Shown here piece after piece: positions 1 to 9,234 of a stretch of DNA of 64,000 nt. The stretch's first letter is position 1. Every line of letters starts with the position of its first letter. The position numbers and the translations under genes are program-made. The notes beneath the pieces are model-generated. The model made no database searches, was not told where the DNA came from, and saw only the letters and a list, made by a program, of their open reading frames with translations. Origin of the DNA: JBCBDX01 sp039815825 (GTDB lineage: Bacteria; Pseudomonadota; Alphaproteobacteria; Rhizobiales; Rhizobiaceae). The stretch is from contig JBCBYO010000001.1 of NCBI GenBank assembly GCA_039815825.1, positions 62,001 to 126,000 of the forward strand, given 5' to 3'.

Positions 1-1
1 G

Positions 2-76
2 CAATATCTTGAAAACATGCTCTCTCAAGAAAATGCTTGGGCGTTGATCAAGCAAGAAGACCGTTCAAGCAACTAA
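2..76 (+). CDS. C-terminal end of an unidentified protein (partial)
   Basis: The window opens inside an open frame that ends with TAA at 74-76. The visible 24 residues end in IKQEDRSSN and are too few to recognise. A real gene is likely because two strong hairpins follow the stop, the second with a T-run as expected at a gene end. It converges on the Tad operon. I cannot say what it encodes. Confidence 0.45.
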   Translation, partial: QYLENMLSQENAWALIKQEDRSSN

Positions 77-83
77 ATCGTCG

Positions 84-146
84 TGCACCGCAAAAGCGGT
101 GCATAGCGAAACGAATAAAAGCCCTTGGTCGTTCCAAGGGCTTTTT
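84..146. terminator. Two hairpins, the second a bidirectional Rho-independent terminator
   Basis: An 8-bp perfect stem (TGCACCGC / GCGGTGCA, AAAA loop) lies at 84-103. A second stem GCCCTTGG / CCAAGGGC at 121-141 is flanked by A-run 117-120 and T-run 142-146, so it can terminate in both directions. It sits between the convergent gene ending at 76 and tadC ending at 194, and probably ends both transcripts. Confidence 0.85.
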
Positions 147-193
147 CGATGCTTGGCAAACGGCGGTAGAAACGATTGTGCCTGGCGTGATGT

Positions 194-1195
194 TTAGAAG
201 ATGCCACCGCGCTCCGCGATCTGAATACCAGCCGGCCCCAAGATGACGCCAAACAGAACCGGTAGGAAAAACAGAATCATTGGAACAGTTAGTTTAGGCG
301 GCAAGGCAGCTGCCTTCTTCTCGGCTTCGTTCATGCGTTGATCACGGCTTTCGTTGGCCAAGACGCGCAGCGCGTGCCCAACGGGCGTACCATAACGTTC
401 CGCCTGAATGAGCGCTTGAGACACTGCCTGCACACTCTCCAAACCTGTTCTAGTCGCCAGATTGTCGTATGCTTGGCGCCGTTCTGAAAGATATGAAAGT
501 TCGGCACCGACCAAAACCAGCTCTTCGGCCAGTGGAATTGAGTTTATGCCGATCTCGGCCGAAACCTTGCGGAAAGCGGCTTCAATGGACATGCCTGATT
601 CAACACAAATCAACAGCAAATCAAGCGCATCGGGCCATGCCTTTTTGATGCTGTTTTTTCGCTTGTTGGCCAAATTGCCAACATAAAGGTTCGGTGCATA
701 AAAGCCGGCATAGGCAATCATCAAACATATGGCGAAGCGTGCCAAGGAGGACTGGTCTTTGAAGTTGTCCAATCCATACACGTAGAGAGCACCCAAGCCG
801 AAGAACAGGAACGGCAGTGTGAAACGCGCGAACAAAAACACGTTTAGAGGCTGCTGACCCCGAAAACCGGCCGACCGTAAGTTTGCAACAGTCGCATCAT
901 CGGCCAGCGCTTTTTTTAGATCCAGGCGATCAACAAGGCCGGTGATCCCATTCTTTTCGGCCTTGTCCATCCGCAATGCACCGCGAGCGCCCTGTTTCTC
1001 AGACGCCAAGCGCGCGCGTTCTTTGGCGCGGATTTCATCGCGTTCAATGGCAACGCTTTTCATGCGCGACTTTAATTCATTGCCGCCCAGCAAGGGCGCA
1101 AGCACGGTGAAGATCGTGGCAAAGACGCTAACAGCCGTCAGAACCGCAAAGAGGAATTGCGGCGTGGTCAACATTTCGACGATTGCTGAGACCAT
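194..1195 (-). CDS. tadC: Tad pilus inner-membrane platform protein TadC (type II secretion F domain)
   Basis: This 333-residue protein is the second of the two GspF-like platform proteins that recruit the CpaF ATPase and assemble Flp pili. Hydrophobic segments lie near residues 8-33, 118-172 and 300-325. The T2SSF domain covers about residues 180-320, with the typical run DALDLLLICVESGMSIEAA and a Pro-rich final membrane segment. It starts 4 nt after tadB and is the last gene of the operon; a strong terminator lies beyond. No tadD gene (TPR lipoprotein) follows, although one often does in related loci. Confidence 0.93.
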   Translation of the reverse strand: MVSAIVEMLTTPQFLFAVLTAVSVFATIFTVLAPLLGGNELKSRMKSVAIERDEIRAKERARLASEKQGARGALRMDKAEKNGITGLVDRLDLKKALADDATVANLRSAGFRGQQPLNVFLFARFTLPFLFFGLGALYVYGLDNFKDQSSLARFAICLMIAYAGFYAPNLYVGNLANKRKNSIKKAWPDALDLLLICVESGMSIEAAFRKVSAEIGINSIPLAEELVLVGAELSYLSERRQAYDNLATRTGLESVQAVSQALIQAERYGTPVGHALRVLANESRDQRMNEAEKKAAALPPKLTVPMILFFLPVLFGVILGPAGIQIAERGGIF

Positions 1196-1199
1196 CCGC

Positions 1200-2219
1200 T
1201 TACACCTCGAAATTGATCATCTGGCGCATGACAAAAATGCCAATACCCATCCACACGGCGGATACGCCAAGGATCATCAAACCTGCGTCAGTGGTGAAAA
1301 GCAGCATGATGTATTCAGGGCTCGACAGATAGACCAGCACTGTGACGATGATTGGAAGCGAACCGATGATGGCTGCCGATGCCTTGGCTTCCATTGACAT
1401 GGCAGCGACCTTAGCTTTCATCGTTTTACGGGCGCGCAACACCTTCGAAAGGTTACCCAGCGCTTCTGACAAGTTACCGCCTGCCTGCGCTTGAATTTGG
1501 ATCACGATTGCAAAAAAATTTGCCTCTGACAAAGGCATACTCTCGTACATGCGGGCAACTGATTCTGGCGTTGACAGTCCCAGCTGCTGACCTTCCACGA
1601 TCCGGCGGAATTCGGTACGAACTGGTTCTTTTGCCTCTGACGCGATCAACCGTAACCCATCATTGAGCGGAAGACCGGATTTGATCGCGCGTACAATGAT
1701 GTCGATAGAATTGGGGAACTCTTCCAAAAACTTCGCCATTCTGCGCGCACGCATCATACCGACCATCCAACGCGGCACGCCCAACGCAGCGGCGAAAAAG
1801 ATGCCGGGCAGAATGTAAAGGGGCGCTCCCAGGAAAAGGCCAAGCGCGGCGAAAAGCACGCCACAGCCAAGCGAGTAGATGTAGAAAGTCTGCATTTCCA
1901 GCTTGAGACCGGCCTGCTGGATCTGCATTTTCAGTCCGGGTTTCTGGACTTTCGATTTATGATTTTTGTTTTTTTCATCCAGATCAGAGAGCGACTCCGC
2001 AATAGCTTTGCGGCGTTTTTGTCCTTCGGCCGCCTTGTCTATGGCAGCACGTTTAGATCGGCTGTCAGTCTGTGCCTCTTTGATCTTCGACAAACGGCGC
2101 GTTTGCGTCTGTTCGTTTTCAATGGCGTTATAGAACAACGCGTAAAGAACGCCGCCTATACCCAGCAACGCTAGGAAGAAGATCGCGATTGCTGCTGCTG
2201 GCAAACCCAGGATGGTCAT
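1200..2219 (-). CDS. tadB: Tad pilus inner-membrane platform protein TadB
   Basis: A 339-residue GspF-family platform protein that pairs with TadC to hold the pilus base in the inner membrane. An N-terminal membrane segment (about 8-30) is followed by a charged cytoplasmic stretch, two further membrane segments near 115-160 and a T2SSF domain (about 175-300) with the motif NSIDIIVRAIKSGLPLNDGL. The ATG overlaps the cpaF stop in an ATGA arrangement, so translation is probably coupled. Length and order are as in Caulobacter and rhizobial cpa/tad loci. Confidence 0.93.
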   Translation of the reverse strand: MTILGLPAAAIAIFFLALLGIGGVLYALFYNAIENEQTQTRRLSKIKEAQTDSRSKRAAIDKAAEGQKRRKAIAESLSDLDEKNKNHKSKVQKPGLKMQIQQAGLKLEMQTFYIYSLGCGVLFAALGLFLGAPLYILPGIFFAAALGVPRWMVGMMRARRMAKFLEEFPNSIDIIVRAIKSGLPLNDGLRLIASEAKEPVRTEFRRIVEGQQLGLSTPESVARMYESMPLSEANFFAIVIQIQAQAGGNLSEALGNLSKVLRARKTMKAKVAAMSMEAKASAAIIGSLPIIVTVLVYLSSPEYIMLLFTTDAGLMILGVSAVWMGIGIFVMRQMINFEV

Positions 2220-3736
2220 TCAACGACCTCCATGGAATCCAAGGCGGTAGCAAGACGGTCTTCCTCATTATAGTAGCGCGCGCGATCCCACATGGCGGGG
2301 CGCCCAACACCTGTCGAACGGTGCTTGCCGATGATCTTTCCGGACGAATCTTCACCCGTCATGTCATACAAAACCAGATCTTGTGTGATGATGACATCGC
2401 CTTCCATGCCCACCACTTCGGTGATGTGGGTAATCCGGCGCGAGCCATCGCGCAGGCGAGTGGCTTGAACAATTACGTCGACGGAACCGACAATAATTTC
2501 GCGAACCGTTTTCTGTGGCAGGCTAAATCCGCCCATGGCGATCATGGATTCCATGCGGCTCAAACACTCGCGCGGTGAGTTGGCGTGGATGGTGCCCATG
2601 GAACCATCGTGACCGGTGTTCATAGCCTGCAACAAGTCAAACACTTCCGAGCCACGCACCTCACCCACGATGATCCGTTCCGGACGCATCCGTAGGCAGT
2701 TTTTCACCAGGTCGCGCATGGTGATTGTGCCCTCACCTTCTAGGTTTGGCGGACGGGTTTCCAAGCGCACGACGTGCGGCTGCTGAAGCTGGAGTTCGGC
2801 GGAGTCTTCGCACGTAATAATGCGTTCGTCTTCGTCAATGTATCGGGTCAAACAATTGAGTAGCGTCGTTTTACCCGAGCCAGTACCACCCGAAATAACG
2901 ACATTGCATCGCACGCGACCGATAATTTGGAGTAGCGTGGCACCTTCCGGTGAGATGGACCCAAAGTTAACAAGTTGGTCGAGTGTCAACTTGTCCTTTT
3001 TGAATTTCCGGATCGTCAGGGCGGTTCCGTCGATTGCAAGCGGTGGCGCGATCACGTTAACCCGAGAACCATCGGCGAGGCGGGCGTCACAGATGGGGCT
3101 GGCTTCATCAACACGGCGGCCAACTTGGCTTACGATGCGCTGGCAAATGGAAAGCAGTTGCTGGCCGTCGCGAAAGCGAATGTCGGCACGTTGGACCTTG
3201 CCCGCAACTTCAATGTAGGCGTGTTCGGGGCCATTGATCATGATGTCAGCAATGTCGTCGCGCGCCAACAATGGTTCCAGCGGACCGTAGCCCAGAACAT
3301 CATTACAAATATCTTCAAGCAGCTCTTCCTGAGCTGCAATCGACATCGCGTAGTTTTTGATCGCGATGATATCGTTGACGATGTCTCGAATTTCTTCACG
3401 CGCAGACTCAGCGTCAAGCTTGGACAGTTGAGACAGGTCGATCGTTTCAATGAGCGCGGAAAAGACCTGGGTCTTTGTATCGTAGTAGCTCTCGTCGCGT
3501 TTGGTCTTTGACCGTGCCGGCGCATCCTGCGGGCTTGGTTCCGGCGTGACCATGGGCGGTGCCATCGGTTGCGGCTCGGGTGCCGCAGCTACGCTCGCAG
3601 ATGCGCTTTGAACATCCGGCAATGCTGTATCAGCTGCGGGCGCCGCGGGCGTTGCAGGCGACGGGCTGTCCGCCAATGGGCGAGACGTAAATCCCTGACT
3701 TCCGTTTGTCGTTCCGCTACCGCGTTTTCCAAACAT
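2216..3736 (-). CDS. cpaF: Tad pilus assembly ATPase CpaF/TadA
   Basis: This 506-residue protein is the hexameric motor ATPase (type II/IV secretion VirB11 family) that powers Flp pilus assembly from the cytoplasm. Visible motifs are Walker A GGTGSGKT at residues 283-290, the Walker B region RPERIIVGEVRG at 351-362 and the His box GHDGSMGTIHAN at 375-386. The first 75 residues are Ala/Pro-rich and low complexity, as in many CpaF proteins. Its stop overlaps the tadB start. The start ATG gives MFGKRGSGTT; the cpaE stop is 24 nt upstream. Confidence 0.96.
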   Translation of the reverse strand: MFGKRGSGTTNGSQGFTSRPLADSPSPATPAAPAADTALPDVQSASASVAAAPEPQPMAPPMVTPEPSPQDAPARSKTKRDESYYDTKTQVFSALIETIDLSQLSKLDAESAREEIRDIVNDIIAIKNYAMSIAAQEELLEDICNDVLGYGPLEPLLARDDIADIMINGPEHAYIEVAGKVQRADIRFRDGQQLLSICQRIVSQVGRRVDEASPICDARLADGSRVNVIAPPLAIDGTALTIRKFKKDKLTLDQLVNFGSISPEGATLLQIIGRVRCNVVISGGTGSGKTTLLNCLTRYIDEDERIITCEDSAELQLQQPHVVRLETRPPNLEGEGTITMRDLVKNCLRMRPERIIVGEVRGSEVFDLLQAMNTGHDGSMGTIHANSPRECLSRMESMIAMGGFSLPQKTVREIIVGSVDVIVQATRLRDGSRRITHITEVVGMEGDVIITQDLVLYDMTGEDSSGKIIGKHRSTGVGRPAMWDRARYYNEEDRLATALDSMEVVE

Positions 3737-3760
3737 CGCTTTTTTTCAACCCCGACGTAC

Positions 3761-5038
3761 TTACTTTTTCAACCGGGCTAGGATCCCCTTTAGCCCGGAC
3801 TTTGGTTTGCTGGCCACCACGCCACGGCCTGTCACCGCGTGAGCAATGTCAGACAACATTGATACAACCGGGCTTGTAGCCTCAGTTTCGGCAATCATTC
3901 GGCCTGAATTTGCAGCGTTACCAAATAGGCTCGCATCAAACGGGATGATGGCAGTTGGATCGAGTTCAAGCGGATCGGAAAAATCTGTTGGCGCGATTTC
4001 CGGACGCTTGGGCATACCGACCATATTGATCACCAAACGCGGGGCAAAATCATTGGGACGCAGTCGCTTGAGCGTATCAATCATGTTCTTTGCATTGCGC
4101 AAGTTTGCGAGCTCCGGCGCGGCGACGATGACAACTTCATCGACTTGCGCGAGCGTCCTTTCAGTCCAAGAATTCCAAACATGAGGAATGTCGAGAACAA
4201 CATTGGGCGCGGTGCGTTGGGTCGCCTCAATCAGGCTGGTAAATGCGCTCTCGTCAAAATCATATGTCCGATCCAGCATAGAAGGGGCGGCAAGCAGAGA
4301 AAGATGTTCGGCGCATTGCGCAAGCAAGCGATCGACGAAAACCTCATCAATACGCTCTGGTGAGAAGACCGCTTCCGCCATACCCTGTGCCGGATCTTGG
4401 TCAAAGTTGATGTTTGCCGTGCCAAAAGGCAGGTCCATGTCTGCGACAACGGTCTCGCTTTCAAAAAGCGTCGAGATCGACCAAGCCACATTGTGCGCGA
4501 TGGTAGATGCGCCAACGCCGCCTTTCGCGCCCACAAATCCGATTGTTTTGCCAAGTGGCTCGGCATCTGGATTTACAAATTGCGATGAGATGACATTCAT
4601 GATGTCCGCGATGGACACCGGCGCTACGAGATACTCAGATACACCTGAACGTGTCAGATCGCGGTAAAGCCCAACATCATTATAGTGCCCGACAACCACA
4701 ACACGGCTACTTGGGTCGCAGACCTCCGCAAGCCCGCTCAGCGTGGCAATGAGCTCATCCGGCCGTAGCGTTGACTCAACGATTATAAGGTTTGGCGTAG
4801 GGGCTGTTTGATAATAGTCGATGGCTGCAATCAGACCGCCCATGTGTGTCCGCACTTGAGCATTCGACATGCGGCGATCCGTGGTCATCCGTTCAATTGG
4901 TGACATGACCGATTGTGTTTCGCAAAATGCCTGGATGGAGATGCGCGGGATTGGCCGAACGTCGGCAAGTTGGTTCGGGTCGACCTGCGGTGAGTAGGTC
5001 TCTGCGACGGTCTGTGTTTCCAAGGCTGCGTTTGACAT
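3761..5038 (-). CDS. cpaE: Pilus localisation ATPase CpaE/TadZ
   Basis: A 425-residue MinD/ParA-like ATPase that places the pilus machine in the cell. The first 145 residues look like an atypical receiver domain. The ATPase domain follows, with the deviant Walker A KGGVGAST at about residues 172-179; it lacks the last Lys of canonical ParA, as is usual for CpaE. I use the ATG at 5038 (MSNAALETQ). A TTG four codons upstream (5050) would add MEKV but has no better ribosome site. It lies between cpaD and cpaF in the usual order. Confidence 0.93.
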   Translation of the reverse strand: MSNAALETQTVAETYSPQVDPNQLADVRPIPRISIQAFCETQSVMSPIERMTTDRRMSNAQVRTHMGGLIAAIDYYQTAPTPNLIIVESTLRPDELIATLSGLAEVCDPSSRVVVVGHYNDVGLYRDLTRSGVSEYLVAPVSIADIMNVISSQFVNPDAEPLGKTIGFVGAKGGVGASTIAHNVAWSISTLFESETVVADMDLPFGTANINFDQDPAQGMAEAVFSPERIDEVFVDRLLAQCAEHLSLLAAPSMLDRTYDFDESAFTSLIEATQRTAPNVVLDIPHVWNSWTERTLAQVDEVVIVAAPELANLRNAKNMIDTLKRLRPNDFAPRLVINMVGMPKRPEIAPTDFSDPLELDPTAIIPFDASLFGNAANSGRMIAETEATSPVVSMLSDIAHAVTGRGVVASKPKSGLKGILARLKK

Positions 5039-5077
5039 GACTTTTTCCAATGGCCCTAATTTAGAACTGCGCCCTTA

Positions 5078-5728
5078 TTACTGAGCGCCGCCGATATATT
5101 CCTCATAAACCGCGCCTCGACGCGCTGCGTCGATCGGTGTCATCTGACGTGGCAGCATGAGGTCGCCCGGGTTTTCGATCGCAACGGCGAGATTGGCCTG
5201 CGTTGCACATCCAAAGTTGTGATAGTGCTGGTTTTCCGCCGTGGCAGTTAAATCATCTGGCCAACGCCCACACTCGTTGGTGGATGCGGTGACTTGTTTG
5301 TAAGCTAGTCGGATGGGTGCGGTTGGCCCGTGGTTGGATGCATCGTAGTTCTGAACCAACACCTTGTGGCGCGGCACCCCGCCAGCTTCCAATGCGTCAA
5401 GCACATGCCCTCGAACAGCAGCCGCAGCGCCCGCGTTGGCTGAGCTCGCTGGCAGCAGCATGTACATCATGCCCGAGGCTGCCATGTTAAAGTTCGATGC
5501 AAAGCCGCGGATGTTGGACTTTATAGGCTCGGTGAGCGCGTGCGAGCTTGCAGACACCGGAACGTCGAATGTCTTCTCGCCTTCAGCCAGCACAATGGGA
5601 TGGTTGGTTCGATAGTCTTCCGGCACGCTACCAACGGTAAACGAGTCTCGTTTTTGCGACATGCAGCCTGCGGTCGCGCCGGCCAACAAGACCAAAAAGC
5701 TGAGCTTTATAATTTTTTGCGGCATCAT
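5078..5728 (-). CDS. cpaD: Pilus assembly lipoprotein CpaD
   Basis: A 216-residue outer-membrane lipoprotein of the Tad system, thought to assist the CpaC secretin. The N-terminus is a lipoprotein signal with lipobox TAGC and modified Cys at residue 22. The body has the CpaD pattern, including ECGRWPDD and the near-C-terminal NPGDLMLPRQMTPIDAARR. I use the ATG at 5728, which has GGAG 8 nt upstream. A GTG at 5746 overlapping the cpaC stop is the alternative and would add six residues. Confidence 0.9.
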   Translation of the reverse strand: MMPQKIIKLSFLVLLAGATAGCMSQKRDSFTVGSVPEDYRTNHPIVLAEGEKTFDVPVSASSHALTEPIKSNIRGFASNFNMAASGMMYMLLPASSANAGAAAAVRGHVLDALEAGGVPRHKVLVQNYDASNHGPTAPIRLAYKQVTASTNECGRWPDDLTATAENQHYHNFGCATQANLAVAIENPGDLMLPRQMTPIDAARRGAVYEEYIGGAQ

Positions 5729-5742
5729 CACTTTTACTCCGG

Positions 5743-7275
5743 TCACTTGTAGATGAAGCCAACAGCGCCATGATAGCGGCCATTCGGCATCTCATTGCTT
5801 ACGTTTCCGTAAATCCGGTTTACGCGGCCCAGAAGATTTGCGGCGCGATCACTGGCGGGATTGAAATTGTCCGTGGGAAGCGAAATCGCGGATTCCGGTA
5901 CAGGACGCACAAGGTAAGGCGTTACCATGATTACCAGCTCTGTTTCAGAGCGCGTGTACTCGCGGCTGCGGAACAATGTGCCGAGAACCGGCAGGTCTTT
6001 AAGAACCGGGAAGCCGGTTACGGTTTGGCGAACATCGTCCTGGATCAAGCCGGCAATGACCATGGAGCCACCTGATGGCAGTTCAATGGTGGTGTCGGCG
6101 ATACGCTCGCGAAGGGTTAGGCCACCTTCAGCGGCTGTGATACCACCAGTTGTGTTGGCGACCGGTTCCGAAACTTCAGTGCGGATCTGCAAGGATATCC
6201 GGCCGGGTGACAGGACGACCGGCGTGAAATTCAAGCCAACACCGTATTCGATGGTGTCGATGTTTTGCGAACCGTCTTCGGCGACACCTGCAGCGACGTT
6301 GACGCTACCGCCCACACGAAATTCTGCAGCTTCACCGGACACAGCCGTTAACGTCGGTGTCGCGAGGGCTTTCATGACACCGGCTTCTTCCATCGCGCGC
6401 AAATAAGCGTCGAGCTGGAACCCACCAATCGCGCCACCGATGTTAAACCCGGTCGATGTTGGAGGACTGGTTGCCTCTACGAGTGAGTTTCCGACACCTG
6501 AGAACGTAATGCCATTGCTGCCTGTGCGGCTGCCAAGAACGTTAACGCCCAACTGCTTGAGAACTGTACGTTGGATCTCGGCGACCGTCACTTTCAAGTG
6601 CACTTGGTCACCGCCGCTGATTTCCAGCAGGTTCACGATCTGACTGCTGCCGCCCCCAAAGTTGAAGAAGCTAAATCCGCCGCCACCATTATCGGAACGC
6701 TCACCACCCGTGACAAAAATCTCGGCGAGTTGTTGCGCCTTTGCTGAGTCCTGAGGCGTTTCAACGGTACCTGTCAGAATGATATTGTCGTTGATGATCT
6801 CTGTTTTGATGTTTGAACGCGGAATAAAGCGCTCAAGGTAGCGGTCAAGGCCGGCAACATCTCGCTCGACCTGAAGATCAAGATTGACGATTTGGCGACC
6901 CTGCTTGTCAAAAACAAAAATGTTGGTTGTCCCAACAGACTTACCAAACAGGTATATGCGCCGTGCTGTGCGCGATACGGCATCGGCTACGCCTGGGTTT
7001 GCAACCAAAATGTCATGGGCATCAGCGGGCAGTTCGAGAACTATCGACTTGTCCAACCCCAGGACCACAGATTCTGCGCGACCGCCGTTTTTTCCAACTT
7101 CAATAATGTTTGAAGCCGACGCGTGGCCGTTGAAGCCCGGCATGCACACACCAGCCGCCAGGACGCCAGCGGCAATCCAAGCCGCGCAAGTTGCGTTGAT
7201 CGTCTTTTTTATCAGTGATTTCATTGTGTTAGCGCTCCGGTCCCGGGCTGCAAAACCATTTGATTTGCCCAACAT
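5743..7275 (-). CDS. cpaC: Tad pilus outer-membrane secretin CpaC/RcpA
   Basis: A 510-residue secretin that forms the outer-membrane ring through which the Flp pilus leaves the cell. A signal peptide begins near residue 18 (MKSLIKKTIN). The pilus N-terminal domain (about 60-130) and a BON-like region are followed by a C-terminal secretin domain (about 240-440) ending in the family signature VPVLKDLPVLGTLFRS and a VTPYLVRP segment. The ATG at 7275 overlaps the cpaB stop and has AAGGGGG upstream; an internal ATG at 7224 would put the signal peptide right at the N-terminus. Confidence 0.95.
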   Translation of the reverse strand: MLGKSNGFAARDRSANTMKSLIKKTINATCAAWIAAGVLAAGVCMPGFNGHASASNIIEVGKNGGRAESVVLGLDKSIVLELPADAHDILVANPGVADAVSRTARRIYLFGKSVGTTNIFVFDKQGRQIVNLDLQVERDVAGLDRYLERFIPRSNIKTEIINDNIILTGTVETPQDSAKAQQLAEIFVTGGERSDNGGGGFSFFNFGGGSSQIVNLLEISGGDQVHLKVTVAEIQRTVLKQLGVNVLGSRTGSNGITFSGVGNSLVEATSPPTSTGFNIGGAIGGFQLDAYLRAMEEAGVMKALATPTLTAVSGEAAEFRVGGSVNVAAGVAEDGSQNIDTIEYGVGLNFTPVVLSPGRISLQIRTEVSEPVANTTGGITAAEGGLTLRERIADTTIELPSGGSMVIAGLIQDDVRQTVTGFPVLKDLPVLGTLFRSREYTRSETELVIMVTPYLVRPVPESAISLPTDNFNPASDRAANLLGRVNRIYGNVSNEMPNGRYHGAVGFIYK

Positions 7276-8093
7276 CAGTCGCCCCCTTGCTGTACGGCAA
7301 GCGCGCCGCCTTTGATTACGTTCACGACGCCGCGCTGCCCACCGCTTCCGTCACCAGACAAAAGGTGTGACGCTGATTCATCGATCTGTGCAGAGTCAAC
7401 GTCTTGAACAGATCGAAGCGCTAGGGTCAGTCGATCAGACATTTGTTGGGCGACAACGATGATTTCGGCTTGCCGTGGCGACAGTTCGAGCGTGGCTGTT
7501 TGACCCACAATCACCAAAGAACCATCTTCCGCTTCGCGCACCGTTTGGTCGATCGCGAGTACACGGATATTTTCCATGATAGTTTCGGTCAGGAATGAGT
7601 CGCCATCTCCCTGATCGCGACGCGTCATGATCACATCAACATAGTCGTTGGGAAGAATGAAGCCGCCAGCGGACGTATCAGCTGCGATCTGCGTCGCGAC
7701 GGCTCTTTTTCCTGATGGTAGGATTGAAGACATGAAGCTTTGGTCGGCACCCAAGAGCTTGATCGGGCGGATTGGCTCACCCTCGACAATGGGCGAACGT
7801 ACGATGCGAGCGGCCAGTTCTTCCAATGCATCGGGACGCGCAGACTTCGTGATAAAGTCGGGCGCCAAGCTTCGTGTCGGCCAATCCTGCCAACGCAGAT
7901 TGCGCTCAACGCGTTGCCCCACTGACATGGATTCATCGGCGACCAAAACTTGATCAAGGGCAATTGGCGGCGGTGCGTCTGATTGCACTTCTACCGATAC
8001 AGGTGCCGGTTGGTTGACCATATTCATGGCCAAATATCCGGCTCCTCCAGCCGCTAGGACGGCAACACCCAGGATAATCATACGCGTCGACAT
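7275..8093 (-). CDS. cpaB: Flp pilus assembly protein CpaB/RcpC
   Basis: A 272-residue periplasmic protein tethered by one N-terminal membrane segment (residues 5-25), followed by a SAF-like domain (about 43-115) and the RcpC domain. It is thought to help the secretin assemble or to contact the cell wall. The phrases ARIVRSPIVEGEPI and FILPNDYVDVIMTRR are typical of the family. It is the first gene of the cpaB-tadC operon; the 123 nt before it separate it from cpaA. The stop overlaps the cpaC ATG. Confidence 0.93.
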   Translation of the reverse strand: MSTRMIILGVAVLAAGGAGYLAMNMVNQPAPVSVEVQSDAPPPIALDQVLVADESMSVGQRVERNLRWQDWPTRSLAPDFITKSARPDALEELAARIVRSPIVEGEPIRPIKLLGADQSFMSSILPSGKRAVATQIAADTSAGGFILPNDYVDVIMTRRDQGDGDSFLTETIMENIRVLAIDQTVREAEDGSLVIVGQTATLELSPRQAEIIVVAQQMSDRLTLALRSVQDVDSAQIDESASHLLSGDGSGGQRGVVNVIKGGALAVQQGGD

Positions 8094-8216
8094 GGCTTCA
8101 CCCGCTCACTCAAAGCAATTTATGCTGTCGCGCTAGAGTGGCTCGCCAATGGTGTAATTACGGTTAACGCTTAGGTATCAAACAGGGTAAATAAAAAGTT
8201 TCGTGCGATCGGGCAC

Positions 8217-8738
8217 TCAAAGTGTGTGCGCGATCGCCCATTGCATCGCCGCTGTTTCAGGGAAAACAGTCAAGCCGCCGATGGCCAACGCAACACCATA
8301 TGGGATGTCTTTTTCATCCAGCATGCGCCAAAGGACGCGAATTTCACCGACATAGGTCGCAAGCGCTGAATTTCGCAAAAGGATTAACATCAATGTGAGA
8401 AGTCCGCCTGCGACGGTGAATGCGATCGCATACTCCAGCAATTGCATGTTGAAGCCGATCCAAAGCGCTGTTGACGCCATGAGTTTTGCGTCGCCACCAC
8501 CCATGACGCCAGCAGCAAAAAGCCCAAAAGTGATTGTCAACACGAGAGCAAAAGCCGCCCAATGCCACGCAAATTCCGACCAGCTCAAGCCAATAAACGG
8601 TGCAACAGCAACAAATCCGGCAATCAACATTAGCGATATACGGTTGGCAATCGTCATCGTGAAGATATCCGACAGCGCCGCATAGATCATTGCGAACGGG
8701 AAGATAATGAAGATGAAAGTGGCGATCATGACCGGCAT
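8217..8738 (-). CDS. cpaA: Prepilin peptidase CpaA/TadV (A24 aspartic protease)
   Basis: A 173-residue membrane protease that removes the leader from Flp prepilin and probably from the TadE-like pseudopilins. It has five or six membrane segments. The catalytic aspartates of the A24 family are visible at Asp24 (AALSDIFTM) and Asp83 in GGGDAK. There is no N-terminal methyltransferase domain, as expected for the short TadV type. It lies between flp and cpaB on the same strand. Confidence 0.93.
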   Translation of the reverse strand: MPVMIATFIFIIFPFAMIYAALSDIFTMTIANRISLMLIAGFVAVAPFIGLSWSEFAWHWAAFALVLTITFGLFAAGVMGGGDAKLMASTALWIGFNMQLLEYAIAFTVAGGLLTLMLILLRNSALATYVGEIRVLWRMLDEKDIPYGVALAIGGLTVFPETAAMQWAIAHTL

Positions 8739-8804
8739 CCAGAATTTTCACTAAGCCAAACTACGACGGGGCGTTTAAGAAAAAGTCACCGCTAGAAATG
8801 AAAA

Positions 8805-8835
8805 CGGCCTGCCACACGAAAAGTGCAGCAGGCCG
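8805..8835 (-). terminator. Terminator after the Flp pilin gene
   Basis: The stem CGGCCTGC / GCAGGCCG (8 bp) lies just past the flp stop and, on the minus strand, is followed by TTTTC. It probably ends most flp transcripts, so that pilin is made in excess of cpaA and the assembly genes downstream. Confidence 0.8.
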
Positions 8836-8856
8836 CGAGACTAAATTCTACAAATC

Positions 8857-9009
8857 TTAGAAAGATGTAGAGATAGATTCGAACTTAGCGTTCAGGTTAG
8901 AGCCGAGTGCGCCGGCGCCAACGATGATCGCCAGGGCGATCAGAGCAGCGATGAGGCCGTATTCGATAGCAGTTGCGCCAGACTCGTCTTTCATGAAACG
9001 TGCAAACAT
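8857..9009 (-). CDS. flp: Flp-type major pilin
   Basis: A 50-residue prepilin starting MFARFMKDESG. The cleavage site is after Gly11, followed by ATAIEYGLIAALIALAII, which is the Flp signature (Glu at +5, Tyr at +6, hydrophobic stretch). The mature pilin would have 39 residues. A very good ribosome site (AAGGAG) sits 9 nt before the ATG and a terminator follows. It is first in the locus and the only pilin gene seen here. Confidence 0.95.
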   Translation of the reverse strand: MFARFMKDESGATAIEYGLIAALIALAIIVGAGALGSNLNAKFESISTSF

Positions 9010-9234
9010 TGGTAGAGCTCCTTACTCGTAAATTTACAGCACTTACCGTCAAGGTGTTCCCCTCGATCAGTGAGCATCAACCTACGCGACGCCCCTTGCC
9101 ACCCACTTAAAAAACAGGGTTTCCAAAACATGAATCGGGTTACTTTTGCTCTGTGGTAAACACTTGGTTTGCATGGGCTAAACAAATTTAGACATGCGCT
9201 TGTGCCGCCATATTCGCGTGCTAGGCTCATTTGC

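Noticed and set aside
8094..8216. CtrA box before cpaB
   Set aside because: Only a single TTAACC half-site is present; the second half does not match.
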